From positions 248,001 through 312,000 of the forward strand of contig NZ_JACJUO010000003.1 of NCBI RefSeq assembly GCF_014397025.1: DNA of 64,000 bases. The letters run 5' to 3'. Positions 18,289 to 27,545 of the stretch are shown in pieces. The position numbers were made by a program, and so were the translations under genes. This stretch comes from Ochrobactrum sp. Marseille-Q0166 (GTDB taxonomy: Bacteria > Pseudomonadota > Alphaproteobacteria > Rhizobiales > Rhizobiaceae). Under the pieces are notes generated by a model. It was not told where the DNA came from, ran no database searches, and saw only the letters and a list, made by a program, of their open reading frames with translations. The number at the start of each line of letters is the position of its first letter. The stretch's first letter is position 1.

Positions 18289-19272
18289 CTATCTGGAAGA
18301 ATAAAACCGCTCGCGGTATTCTAAGGGATTTAAGCCGTGGTGCCGTTGGAACAAACGGCGCAGGTTCTGCTCGTCGCCGAGTCCGACGGTTCGGGCGATA
18401 TCCTTCAATGGCCGGTCGGTCTCAACGATCGCGGTACGAGCCGCTTCGAGCCGAAGCCGTTCCACTGTCTTGGATGGGGTCGTGGCAGTCGCTGCGGAAT
18501 AGGCCCGTGAAAATGTGCGGAGAGACATGCCGACCGTCTCGGCTAGACGTTCAACGCGCAAATCTCCTGACAGGTTTTCGCGCATCCAAGCGTGAAGATC
18601 GGAGAATGCGCCCCGCCCCGCTTCTTGCGCGGCGAGAGGTGCTGAGTATTGAGACTGGCCGCCCGATCGCCTGAGATAGACGACCAATTCACGCGCAACA
18701 CTGATGGCAGTATGGTGATCATGATCTGCTTCTATGAGTGCAAGCGCCAAGTCGATTCCAGCGGTCACGCCGGCCGAGGTCCAAATGTTGCGATCCTCAA
18801 TAAAGATCGCATCTTCCAAGATACTGATGGCCGGATGACGTTGGTGGAGCAGGTTGGCCCATCGCCAATGTGTCGTGGCCCGGCGATCATCGAGCAGACC
18901 AGTATCCGCCAGGATGAACGCACCGGTGCAAACTGAACACAGGCGACCGATACCACTGGCATGGGTTCTGACCCAGTCAGAAACTGCTGGTGCATCTGGT
19001 GGCTGGCCGTTTGCGCTCCCACCCGGAAGTACCAAAGTGTCAAACGACGTGGCAGTTAGATCGGCCAGCCTCTCGGTTAAAACGGCGAGTTGCGCTCCAG
19101 AGCGCACCAGCCCCCCATCAATCGATGCAACAGTGAGACGGTAAGGGATGCCGCACGTTGAATTAAGGATTCGGTTCGCTTCTTCGAAAGCCTGCAAAGG
19201 TCCCGATATGTCTATCAGGTTCACGCCGTCATAAGCGATCATCAGCACTTCATGGCGTCTTCTGTGTTCCAA
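18289..19272 (-). CDS. GlxA-family regulator (DJ-1/PfpI domain plus AraC helix-turn-helix)
   Basis: A 327-residue regulator. The N-terminal DJ-1/PfpI-like domain (about 1-185) keeps the cysteine elbow in CSVCTGAFILADTGLL; the C-terminal AraC-type double helix-turn-helix is at about 225-325 (VERLAETVGMSLRTFSRAY, then PLKDIARTVGLGDEQNLRRLF and GLNPLEYRERF). Such proteins sense small nitrogen compounds in the known cases. Its ATG lies 21 bases after the stop of the MFS gene, so both are probably on one transcript and the regulator may control the transporter. Confidence 0.87.
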   Translation of the reverse strand: MEHRRRHEVLMIAYDGVNLIDISGPLQAFEEANRILNSTCGIPYRLTVASIDGGLVRSGAQLAVLTERLADLTATSFDTLVLPGGSANGQPPDAPAVSDWVRTHASGIGRLCSVCTGAFILADTGLLDDRRATTHWRWANLLHQRHPAISILEDAIFIEDRNIWTSAGVTAGIDLALALIEADHDHHTAISVARELVVYLRRSGGQSQYSAPLAAQEAGRGAFSDLHAWMRENLSGDLRVERLAETVGMSLRTFSRAYSAATATTPSKTVERLRLEAARTAIVETDRPLKDIARTVGLGDEQNLRRLFQRHHGLNPLEYRERFYSSR

Positions 19273-19293
19273 TCCGCTCTATGCTCCAAAAAT

Positions 19294-20532
19294 CTATGCT
19301 ATCGCCAGGTTCGACTTGCGCTCGCAAATGTTCCACCACACCGTCATCGCAGCCGCTAGAATGATCAAGGGAATAATGCTGATGTTGAGTGTTGCCCATC
19401 CGAACACTTGCAAAAAGGGGCCCGCGATCAATGTAGCAACAGCCGTTGCAGCGAACCGAATGAACTCGGCAATACCCTGCGTGTTAGCCTGCTCTGAGGG
19501 GCGGTATGAACGGGCCAAGAGCGTTGTACCACCCACAAACATGAAGTTCCAGCCAACCCCGAGAAGGAAAAGTGCGATATGGAAGGCGACAAGGTCGATG
19601 GAAAGTATGGCTATTGCAACACAAGCCAGGTTGAGCGCCATACCCGCATATAGAATAGGTGGCAGCCCGAAGCGGGCAATCAACAGCCCTGTCACGAAAG
19701 ATGGAGCATACATACCTACAAGATGCCATTGGATGATGCTCGCCCCATCACCAATCGAATAGCCGCAAGAAACGGCGGCTAGTGGCGCGGCTGTCATCAC
19801 GAACATCATGGTGATTGCTCCTACGATATTGTTCGCAGCCGCAGCCACGAAGATCGGTGTTCGCAGGATAACGCCAGTCGGGCGAGGCGACAGAACTTCT
19901 GATTCAGGATTTCCCACATACGCGGTTGGGGTGTCACGGTAGAAGATCAGCAACAGGACGGCCGAAACTCCCCCCATCGCCGCCACCATCAGATAGGCCC
20001 CCGCGAATAGCGCCGCATGGAAAAAGTCCTTGCTCCATGCTGCAAGCATCGGCCCGGTGATCGCCGCGATGACACCACCCGCAAGAACCATCGAGATTGC
20101 GCGACTTTTGTTGGCCGGTTCAACCGAGTCTGCTGCGGCAAGCCGATAATATTGGGCGAACGCCTGATAGACTCCGACGGCTGCTGTTCCGATGCAGAAT
20201 AGCCAGAAGTCCTCACGGAAAACTGCCCAAACGGAAAGCAAACCGCCGAGCGCACCTATGATTGAGCCAAGAGCAAAACCTTTTTGCCGTCCAATTCGTT
20301 GCAGAAGGTGTGAAACAAACAGAGTTGAAACTGCTCCCGCCACAGTAATCAACGCGAAAGGCAAGGTGGCGAGCAGCGGGGTCGGGGCAAGTTGCCATCC
20401 CGTCAGGGCGGTTAAGGTTAGATCTATGGATATCGCGCAGGTGAAGATTCCATGGCAGATCGCTAGGATCAGGGCATTGCGCCCACCCAGCTTATTGAAG
20501 TCACCGAGACCCTGTTTTCTCCGAATTAGCAT
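19294..20532 (-). CDS. MFS transporter
   Basis: A 412-residue protein with about 12 hydrophobic segments and the loop LLQRIGRQKGFALG after TM2, as in major-facilitator permeases. The middle loop (about residues 205-220) and the second bundle are normal. Charge and motif content do not fix a substrate; YfcJ- or YhjX-like exporters are possible relatives. The ATG at 20532 is preferred to a GTG four codons upstream. It is cotranscribed with the GlxA-type regulator. Confidence 0.78.
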   Translation of the reverse strand: MLIRRKQGLGDFNKLGGRNALILAICHGIFTCAISIDLTLTALTGWQLAPTPLLATLPFALITVAGAVSTLFVSHLLQRIGRQKGFALGSIIGALGGLLSVWAVFREDFWLFCIGTAAVGVYQAFAQYYRLAAADSVEPANKSRAISMVLAGGVIAAITGPMLAAWSKDFFHAALFAGAYLMVAAMGGVSAVLLLIFYRDTPTAYVGNPESEVLSPRPTGVILRTPIFVAAAANNIVGAITMMFVMTAAPLAAVSCGYSIGDGASIIQWHLVGMYAPSFVTGLLIARFGLPPILYAGMALNLACVAIAILSIDLVAFHIALFLLGVGWNFMFVGGTTLLARSYRPSEQANTQGIAEFIRFAATAVATLIAGPFLQVFGWATLNISIIPLIILAAAMTVWWNICERKSNLAIA

Positions 20533-21050
20533 TAGGACACCCACCGCGCGTTGCTCGTTTACATTGATATGCAGCTGTAAATTTATGGCCTCAATGACAA
20601 TGAGCCTTCAAATCCGGCCACGCGCGCAGAACAGGAATTTTGCGATTGCCACAATGTTCGGTGTGGTGCGATGCTGCCAATCATGAAAGCATTGGTTCAA
20701 TGCCGGGAAAATTGCTTCCGCTTAATGATGCTGAGTAACACATGGATAGTGGCGGTAAGTTTGAAACATGCTTCGCGGAATAATCGCTAAGCCTCCTGCC
20801 GAAGACCTGGGTGCCAACATATCCATTTTGCCGCACGACCGCTTCGACGTCCGTGTTTGTTCCCCGGGCACTTATCGAGAAAGCGCGAGCCGGTGAATGC
20901 GAGGTACTTTCGAAGTCATTGGCGATCTGCGAAAGAACCTCGCTTTTAAAGGCCTAAGTTTTTAAAGGCCTTTAATATTTCAACTTGGAGCTCCCATGAT
21001 TGTGCATAGTATACTAAAGAATATGCGGCATCTTTCTGTCGCGAGTTAAG
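20533..21050. other. Intergenic region with duplicated TTTTAAAGGCCT
   Basis: About 520 bases without a credible gene. TTTTAAAGGCCT occurs twice, at 20944-20955 and 20960-20971, and the two copies allow a 9-base-pair hairpin, TTAAAGGCC (20946-20954) with GGCCTTTAA (20967-20975). It lies downstream of the MFS gene at 21051-22259 and could end that transcript. The rest should hold the promoter of the MFS/GlxA unit. Confidence 0.45.
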
Positions 21051-22259
21051 TCACGGATGATTCATTTGTGAAGCCGGCGGAAATCCATGCTTGGACGCGA
21101 GCCATGAAACGACCAGTGCCGGAATCGTTAGCGCGAATACTGCCCAAGGGAATGAGGCAACGCCGAAGCCGTCCAATAGTATTCCACCAATGAGGCCACC
21201 GCCAGCGAGTCCTGTATTCCAGACTGTAACGAACATGGCCTGAGCGACATCCGTCGCATCGCCCGCGGCCTTTGCTTCTGCCGTCTGAAAGAGCGTTGGT
21301 GCTCCCCCCATGACCAGTCCCCAGACCACAACACCGATTAGGACGACTACCGGCGATGTGCCTGCAACACCAAGAGCAAATGCAACGGTGGCGAAAGCAA
21401 TCAAACTCCCCAGCACCAGACGACGTAGGTTTCTGTCAATCAGTGCACCAACGATCCAAAGACCGAAGACGCCAGCAACCCCAAAGGTCAGAAGCACCAG
21501 ATCAACACGGTCTGCGAGACTGGATGGCGCCAGGAATGGTGCAATATACGTGTAGAGAATATTGTGCGCGACAACGAATGCAAGCAATACGAACAAAATC
21601 GGCCTCAACCCTGGTAAAGTCACAACCTGACGGATTGAATACTGTTTTCCCCGCGGTTGCCCGGCAAAATCCGGTAGCCTGATCAAGCTCCACGCAATAA
21701 GTGCCAGAGCAAATACGCTCATTAGTCCAAAAGATACACGCCAGCCCAGTTGGACACCCAGCCACGTTCCTGCCGGCACACCGATCGTAAATGCAAGCGG
21801 ACCGCCGATCCCCGTTATTGCGATAGCGCGACCAGCAAGATGGGACGGGACCATGCGTGCAGCATATCCAACAATCAGTGCCCAGACCATCCCACCGAAA
21901 ATCCCGGCAAAGAAGCGAGCCGTCAGTGTGACCCAATAATGATCGGACAACGCCGTCACTGTATTGACGACTGCAAAGCCCCCCAGAGCCACAAGCAAAA
22001 GACCACGCCGTCGCATGGCTTGCGTCAGCATCATCAGAGGAATCGCCGTAATGAGCGATCCAGCTGCGTAAGCTGTTACGAGTTGTCCCGCCATGCTCTC
22101 GGCGATACCGAGGCTCATACTGATCTGCGGTAGAAGCCCGGCAGGCATCACTTCTGTCATGAGCGTGACAAATCCCGCTAATGCCAGCGCCAAAAGCCCG
22201 CCGAGTGGCAAACTATCATCGGCGGCGTTTGTAGAGGTTGCGGATTTGGCTAAAGTCAT
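21051..22259 (-). CDS. MFS drug/sugar-type efflux transporter (AraJ/CmlA-like)
   Basis: A 402-residue DHA1-type MFS protein with about 12 membrane segments. TEVMPAGLLPQISMSLGI in TM1 and YAAGSLITAIPLMMLTQAMRRR around the A loop are hallmarks of the AraJ/YdhP/CmlA efflux group. It most likely exports a drug-like or sugar-like compound. AAGGAG lies upstream of the ATG. It diverges from the LysR gene at 22439. A close relative with the same regulator partner lies at 47915-49120. Confidence 0.83.
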   Translation of the reverse strand: MTLAKSATSTNAADDSLPLGGLLALALAGFVTLMTEVMPAGLLPQISMSLGIAESMAGQLVTAYAAGSLITAIPLMMLTQAMRRRGLLLVALGGFAVVNTVTALSDHYWVTLTARFFAGIFGGMVWALIVGYAARMVPSHLAGRAIAITGIGGPLAFTIGVPAGTWLGVQLGWRVSFGLMSVFALALIAWSLIRLPDFAGQPRGKQYSIRQVVTLPGLRPILFVLLAFVVAHNILYTYIAPFLAPSSLADRVDLVLLTFGVAGVFGLWIVGALIDRNLRRLVLGSLIAFATVAFALGVAGTSPVVVLIGVVVWGLVMGGAPTLFQTAEAKAAGDATDVAQAMFVTVWNTGLAGGGLIGGILLDGFGVASFPWAVFALTIPALVVSWLASKHGFPPASQMNHP

Positions 22260-22438
22260 CGGGCGCTGTCTCCTTCGATCTTTCGGCTATGCCGCAGTTG
22301 AGACACCTCCACTGACAAAAACGGAAGTTACAACAAGGCAGCCATTTAGCCGGAAGGGCTAGCAATTTTCATTATCGCGAAAAATATGCTAAAGCTCAAA
22401 ACACTTTGGACATTTATGTCGTACAAAAAGAAGATCTC

Positions 22439-23338
22439 ATGGACAGTCTCGGAGCATTACACGCCTTTGTTCAGGTAGCAGACGCTAATGGGTTTACCGA
22501 CGCTGGCCGCAAGCTCGGAGTTTCCGCTTCTGCTGTCAGTAAGGCGGTACAGCGACTGGAGGATCGCCTTGGCACACGGTTGTTTCACCGCTCTACGCGG
22601 AGCATCACACTGACTTCGGAAGGGGCGATGTTTCTTGAGCGCTGCCGGCGCATCCTGAGCGAATTTGAAGCTGCCGAAGCTGAACTCTCGCAGACGCAGA
22701 CCGAGCCTCATGGCAAACTGCGTGTCAGTATGCCATCAATGGGGCTACTGTTCATGAAGAACATGGCCACGTTCAAGCGTCTCCATCCAAAAATCGAACT
22801 GGAGTTGGATATCAGCGACCGATTGGTGGACGTGATTGATGAAGGCTTCGATGCGGTCATTCGCACAGGCGAGCATACTGATTCCCGGTTGATGACACGC
22901 ACGCTGGGCTACTATCGCCGCGCGATCGTGGGTTCACCGGACTTGTTCGCAAATGCAGGCATCCCAGATACGCCAGAAGATCTCATAGGACTTCCCTGCC
23001 TAGTCTATCGCTTCCCTGCGACGGGTAAGCTCGACCGATGGCCCTTATCCCGCGACGGCAGGCCAATTCATATTGAACTGACCAACAGCGTGCTGATGAA
23101 CGCGCTTGAACCTCAAATCTGTTTAGCAGAAAATGGCGTTGGAGTCGCTTGCGTGCCAGATATCGCAGTATCGGGACAGTTAGAAACCGGCTCTCTGATT
23201 AGCGTATTAGAGCCCTATCTTGAGGACCGAGCCAAGATCAGCATCATGTGGCCAACAAGTCGGCATCTCTCGCCTAAACTGCGCGCTTTTTTAGACTTCG
23301 CGAGTAAGGAACTATCCATGATATTATCGATGTCTTGA
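22439..23338 (+). CDS. LysR-family transcriptional regulator (MFS-linked, copy A)
   Basis: A 299-residue LysR regulator. The helix-turn-helix is at about 1-60 (FVQVADANGFTDAGRKLGVS, then SAVSKAVQRLEDRLGTRLFHR), followed by a LysR substrate-binding domain. The STRSITLTSEG motif and the DRLVDVIDEGFDAVIRTGE segment are shared with the LysR protein at 49607. AGAAG precedes the ATG at 22439; an in-frame start 11 codons earlier adds no family sequence. The divergent MFS gene is the obvious target. Confidence 0.87.
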   Translation: MDSLGALHAFVQVADANGFTDAGRKLGVSASAVSKAVQRLEDRLGTRLFHRSTRSITLTSEGAMFLERCRRILSEFEAAEAELSQTQTEPHGKLRVSMPSMGLLFMKNMATFKRLHPKIELELDISDRLVDVIDEGFDAVIRTGEHTDSRLMTRTLGYYRRAIVGSPDLFANAGIPDTPEDLIGLPCLVYRFPATGKLDRWPLSRDGRPIHIELTNSVLMNALEPQICLAENGVGVACVPDIAVSGQLETGSLISVLEPYLEDRAKISIMWPTSRHLSPKLRAFLDFASKELSMILSMS

Positions 23339-23378
23339 AAGTTGATTGAGCGCTCCGCGATGCAGAACCCCCTACGGG

Positions 23379-24653
23379 TTAATCGCGCGCGGCATGCCAC
23401 CGCGAGACTTCCGATAACCGCTCCTTGTCCATGTCCATGGTAAGAGAAGCCTTTGCGCGGTCGAACGCCAGCCGAGCCTGTTTCAGTGCCGCAGCCTTGA
23501 AGTCATCGTCCCCCATAAGAGCGAGGGCGGCCAAAGTCTTCTGCATACGCAATTGCACTTCGATCAGGCCAGCGCCGTCCCGCGCCATCAGCATGAAGGC
23601 ATCCTCAAAAAGATCATCCGAATTGAGCGGTGGCACATGAACACGCGGATAGTCCGGCTCATAATCACTATCTTCGCGTTTGCTCGCGCTCCAAAGACTT
23701 AGCAGGCGCGTGTTGCGACCAATGACGTCGATCGCGGTACCTGGATCGTTCGTGGCCGGAGAAAGTGCGCGTGAGCCGATCTCACTCATCACTGCCAATC
23801 CGAAACGTGGATCCTGATCAAAGGATCGCTCATCTCCGACAGTAAACGCAGCTCGTACTCGCTTCACAGCGGCATCTGCGTCCTCGATTTCCCCATCCGC
23901 GATCCAGGCAAGAGGCGTATGCGGATAGACGAAGGTGCCTGGAACGGCGTTGACATACAGATCTTTGTCATACTCTTCAGAGAGCCGGGCAAGTGCGGGT
24001 ATGTCCACATGCTGGATATACCCGATAGTGTCAGTCGTCACCCCAAAGGAGGCCGGCGGATCCTGCGCATCAGCACTCCGCAAAGGTACCCCGCCAAGAT
24101 AAGGCTGTCGTAGCCGACTCTCAAGAGCTTCACGTGTCGCGTCCTCTACCCTGTCGGTCGTTTCTCCAACTCGGCCAAGCCGAGTCAAATGATCAATCCA
24201 TCGCAATAGAGAGATAACAACAAGCGCGATGACGGCGACCGTCACGATGAAGAGAACAACCCGCCCACGTTCGCCGTACACTCCCGTTCTAAGGACGATC
24301 AGGCCGACGATGCCAAACAGGAAAGAACCGATGAAAGTCGACAGAACCGTCTGTGTCAGGCGATCCTCAATCAACAACTTCGTCGCACGCGGCGTGACAT
24401 TGTTCGTCGCGGAACCGTAGGCGGACACCATAATGCTCAACGAAAACGTCGTCACGGCGAGCATGCTGGAGGCAATTATCGCAAGAATGCTGTCGACGGC
24501 ATCAGCTCCGATACTACCCGGCATATCCCACGGGATATACCTCTCTGCGACAGCAGCGAGAATGGCAGCGAGGACGCCTAAAGCGCCGATCAATGTGGCC
24601 CGAACCCACAGCCGGCGCGTCATTTGCGCCATCAACCATCGCCATTTTGGCAT
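23379..24653 (-). CDS. DUF2254 family membrane protein
   Basis: A 424-residue predicted inner-membrane protein of the DUF2254 family. Four hydrophobic segments occupy about residues 15-155, including SMLAVTTFSLSIMVSAY and SFLFGIVGLIVLRTGVY. A long soluble C-terminal part follows, with GYIQHVDIPALARLSEEYD and the conserved SRALSPATNDPGTA. The family function is unknown. It faces the LysR gene from the other side, ending 40 bases from it, and shows no operon partner. Confidence 0.83.
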   Translation of the reverse strand: MPKWRWLMAQMTRRLWVRATLIGALGVLAAILAAVAERYIPWDMPGSIGADAVDSILAIIASSMLAVTTFSLSIMVSAYGSATNNVTPRATKLLIEDRLTQTVLSTFIGSFLFGIVGLIVLRTGVYGERGRVVLFIVTVAVIALVVISLLRWIDHLTRLGRVGETTDRVEDATREALESRLRQPYLGGVPLRSADAQDPPASFGVTTDTIGYIQHVDIPALARLSEEYDKDLYVNAVPGTFVYPHTPLAWIADGEIEDADAAVKRVRAAFTVGDERSFDQDPRFGLAVMSEIGSRALSPATNDPGTAIDVIGRNTRLLSLWSASKREDSDYEPDYPRVHVPPLNSDDLFEDAFMLMARDGAGLIEVQLRMQKTLAALALMGDDDFKAAALKQARLAFDRAKASLTMDMDKERLSEVSRWHAARD

Positions 24654-24984
24654 TTGTTCCCCTTCGCATACTGCAACTTAGAGATATATTTAACGGGAAA
24701 AAGCGGCTTTCAAACTATTAATTCACGACGATGTTATAATCCGGAGCGAGATACGCCTTCATTCTTGCAGATCGAGCTAAAAGACTATTTCGATTTTATG
24801 AAGAATGACGCTTCATCCCGGTGAAGTAGACTTCCTCTATGGGGTTCTGTGGGGCGGCGGTATTGGAGGTGATCGAAGTGTAGTCTTTTCTGCGAACGAG
24901 GAAGGTTCTGATGGGATGGACGCCCTCCGACGGCCTTGATGTGGCAGAATGGGTTCGTTGAGCACCATTGAGGAGGATGCGTCC
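24654..24984. other. Non-coding stretch: promoter side of DUF2254 and IS110 left flank
   Basis: About 330 bases without a gene. The lower part must carry the DUF2254 promoter. The upper part, from roughly 24830, is the leader of the IS110 element; AGGAGG at 24971-24976 is the ribosome-binding site of its transposase. IS110 elements lack clear inverted ends, so I cannot fix the left boundary. Confidence 0.45.
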
Positions 24985-26009
24985 ATGGAAGAGATTACTA
25001 CAATTGGTTTGGATCTGGCGAAGAATATATTTCAGTCCCACGGAAGTGGCAGTGATGGGCGAGTTCTTTTGCGCAAGAAATTACGCCGCGAGCAATTGCT
25101 GCCATTCTTCGCCAAACAGCCTGCTTGCATGGTGGCGATGGAGGCGTGTTCCAGCAGTCATCATTGGGGTCGGGAGATTGGCACTCTGTGGCATTTAATT
25201 CGATTGATCCCGTCCGCTTATGTGAAGCCATTTGTGAAGCGTCAGAAGAATGATGCGAGTGATGCAGAAGCGATCTGCGAAGCAGATTTACGCCTACGAT
25301 GCGGTTTGTTGCTGTAAAAAGTGAACAGAGCCAAGCTGCAGCTATTGTGTTTAGAACACGCGATCTTCTGGTCAGACAGAGAACGCAGATTATCAATGCC
25401 TTGCGTGGACATTTAGCTGAGTTTGGCATTGTGGTTGCCCAAGGCCCTGCACATGTTAGCAAACTGGTGATGGTCGTTCAGGATCCAGAGATGTCTTTGC
25501 CAGATATGGCCCGGCCGGTTATCGGCGTACTTGTTGATATGCTTGCTACACTGGATGAGCGTATCAAAGTTTTAGACAAAGAGATTGCCCGTCGAGCCAA
25601 AGAGGATGAAGTCGCTCATCGGTTGATGACTATTCCAGGTATTTGCCTGGTGATTGCTACAGCCCTGACAGCATTGGCTCCTGCGGCATCGACCTTCAAA
25701 CGCGGGCGGGATTTTGCAGCCTGGCTTGGCCTCACCCCTTTACAGCATTCAACCGGTGGCAAACAGCGGCTGGGTCGTACATCCAAAATGGGTGAACGGA
25801 CTTTACGGCGCTTGCTGATCATAGGGGCCAGCACCGTCGTGCGTTGGGCTGGGAAAAAGGGATCAGATACGGGTACGTGGCTGGCCAGTATGCTCAAACG
25901 TAAGCCACCCATGCTGATACGCTTTGCATTGGCCAACAAAATGGCACGGATTGTCTGGGCATTGATGGCGAAGGGCGGAATTTATCGGGCTCCGGTCATT
26001 GCAGTATGA
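24985..26009 (+). pseudogene. IS110-family transposase, one frameshift
   Basis: A DEDD transposase of the IS110 family split by a single missing base near 25293. The first part (24985 on) has GLDLAKNIFQ with the first catalytic aspartate and FVKRQKNDASDAEAI. The second part, entered near 25290, carries TMRFVAVKSEQSQA and the C-terminal transposase domain: IPGICLVIATALTALAP, AAWLGLTPLQHSTGGKQRLG with the essential serine, and RTLRRLLIIGA. Repairing one base would restore a protein of about 340 residues. Element boundaries probably lie near 24830 and 26220. Confidence 0.87.
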
Positions 26010-26275
26010 AAACGCAACGAACCGGTGGTTGTTGGAGGTGTAAGAAGGTCAAAAGGAAAGTTATGGCGTAACAGTCGATGAGACGAGATCAGGAAAACCA
26101 GATTGCGACGAAGTGCTAAAACCACGCGGTTCTGAATTGGACCTGATCTGCGAATTCCCATACGGGCCAGCAGCATGTTGATGGCTGCATCACAGGCCGG
26201 ATACATGTCAGCACCCGACTTACACGCTCAAAATTTCCCAAAAATTCTTCTTCCAACCAATGGGGCGTCCATACA

Positions 26276-26343
26276 TGTCGCAAATTTTCCAGCGGGGTAA
26301 AGGCGTCCTTATCTGCGGACGCAATTATGCTGCGAGTTCTGCA
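26276..26343. mobile_element. IS6-family end fragment
   Basis: About 70 bases matching the terminal region of the IS6 element at 46582: TCGCAAA, then AAAGGCG and the nearly identical CGGACGCAATTATGCTGCGA, which encodes the last residues of that transposase in reverse. The terminal bases and the rest of the element are lost. It directly abuts the VapC-like toxin stop codon. Confidence 0.7.
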
Positions 26344-26345
26344 AA

Positions 26346-26771
26346 TTAACGCCAGGGGTTTAACAGCTTAACGCCAAATTTTTCGAGCAGGGTGAAATCT
26401 CTCTCGTTTCGGGTAACTACGCATAACCCGTGCACTTTGGCTGTGGCTGCTATCAAGCTATCTGCTAAAGGTCTCGGATTCGGGACGTGATAACTTGCAT
26501 TTTCTAACGCAATTGCCTCGTCGATCGATAAAATACGGCCCTTGAAGGCTGGCTGTACCTTCTCATAAAACCAGCGACGTAAAATATCTCCAGCTTCCGC
26601 ATCTTGTCGCGCCTTTAGCAGAATACCCTTTTCCAGCTCCATTAACGTGATGACACTGATAAATAGTGAGCTGGGGGGTACGGACTGAGCCCATTCGACA
26701 ATACCTGAATTAGCACGCCCGGATGGCGCTTTACGAAGCTCGGCGACAATGTTTGAATCGACCAGATACAT
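26346..26771 (-). CDS. PIN-domain toxin, VapC/FitB type
   Basis: A 141-residue PIN-domain ribonuclease. The acidic active-site residues are D5 in MYLVDSNIVAEL, the glutamate in ITLMELEKG and the aspartates in PRPLADSLIAATA and RNERDF. VapC toxins cut tRNA or rRNA when freed from their antitoxin. Its ATG overlaps the antitoxin stop by one base (TGATG), so expression is coupled. The stop is only two bases from the IS6 fragment, but the protein is full length. Confidence 0.87.
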   Translation of the reverse strand: MYLVDSNIVAELRKAPSGRANSGIVEWAQSVPPSSLFISVITLMELEKGILLKARQDAEAGDILRRWFYEKVQPAFKGRILSIDEAIALENASYHVPNPRPLADSLIAATAKVHGLCVVTRNERDFTLLEKFGVKLLNPWR

Positions 26772-27028
26772 CAGGACAAATCCACTGAGCGCGGCAAATC
26801 GGATATAGGTTTAACATCAAAATCGATGTCTGCGGCCTCTGGCATAGCAAGCATCTGAAGAATGCTTTGTTTCTGTCCGGACAACTCTCTGAATTTTTCT
26901 ATGCTCATGAGCACATGAGCAGGTTTTCCTCTGTCGAGTATATATACAATATCGTCGCCGTTCGCAGCCTTCTTGGCTGCTGCAACGTGCTGATTAAATT
27001 CTCGACTGCTGAAATTGGAAACTTGCAT
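26771..27028 (-). CDS. Antitoxin, Phd/YefM-like (VapB role)
   Basis: An 85-residue antitoxin. The N-terminal part, MQVSNFSSREFNQHVAAAKKAA and the following VYILDRGKPAHVLMSIEKFREL, matches the Phd/YefM fold that binds DNA and leads into a disordered toxin-neutralising tail. The ATG at 27028 has GGAGG at good spacing; the TTG just before it is less likely. It is the first gene of the pair, and the inverted repeat upstream is the likely autoregulatory operator. Confidence 0.85.
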   Translation of the reverse strand: MQVSNFSSREFNQHVAAAKKAANGDDIVYILDRGKPAHVLMSIEKFRELSGQKQSILQMLAMPEAADIDFDVKPISDLPRSVDLS

Positions 27029-27050
27029 CAAGTACCTCCACTTATTGAAT

Positions 27051-27087
27051 GTATGTTGCTACAATAACGAAAAATGTAGCAATGTAC
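27051..27087. promoter_or_regulatory. Toxin-antitoxin operator
   Basis: A perfect TTGCTACA (27056-27063) / TGTAGCAA (27075-27082) inverted repeat lies within a longer imperfect 13-base dyad, 23 bases upstream of the antitoxin start codon. Toxin-antitoxin pairs typically repress their own promoter through such a site. Confidence 0.6.
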
Positions 27088-27410
27088 AATCAAAATTTGA
27101 TGGAGTTCTATAAATTTAATTCAACACTCATGAGCATTTAGATGATTGATTTAGCTAGGCGTCGGACGTGTCCCGTTTTATTTCCGACGTCATACAAATA
27201 TCGAGGAAGGCGCGAGAGTGGTCGCAGCTGGCCATGATCTGCGGCATGGTATATGCTTCTGTCCATGGGATACGAGCTCAAGCGGCTGAAGCAAATGTTC
27301 AGGGTGACGACCAGGTGGAGGAGGCCCTTGCTCTCGTTCGGGAGTGGACCCACGGAGGCGGGCTCTCCTCCGCACAGTCACAATGACATACTTTCAACAG
27401 ACAGGGGGGC

Positions 27411-27543
27411 GACTTCTCCAGGCATGGCAAGCCGACTGATTACAGCTACATTGAGAGCTTCAATAGAAGGTTTAGAGCTAGAACCTGAACGCCCATTGGT
27501 TTATGAGTCTTAACGACGCACGTATTCAGATGGATGATAGGCC
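27411..27543 (+). pseudogene. IS3-family OrfB tail relic
   Basis: The C-terminal portion of an IS3 transposase survives in two frames: DFSRHGKPTDYSYIESFNRRFR, holding the catalytic glutamate in IESFN, then after a frame shift NAHWFMSLNDARIQMDD. It is cut off by the IS5 element at 27546. The 330 bases before it (27088-27410) show no gene. Confidence 0.7.
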
Positions 27544-27545
27544 TA

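Noticed and set aside
27168..27386. A 72-codon plus-strand ORF near the IS cluster
   Set aside because: No homology visible; it ends in the IS3 relic and is probably chance.
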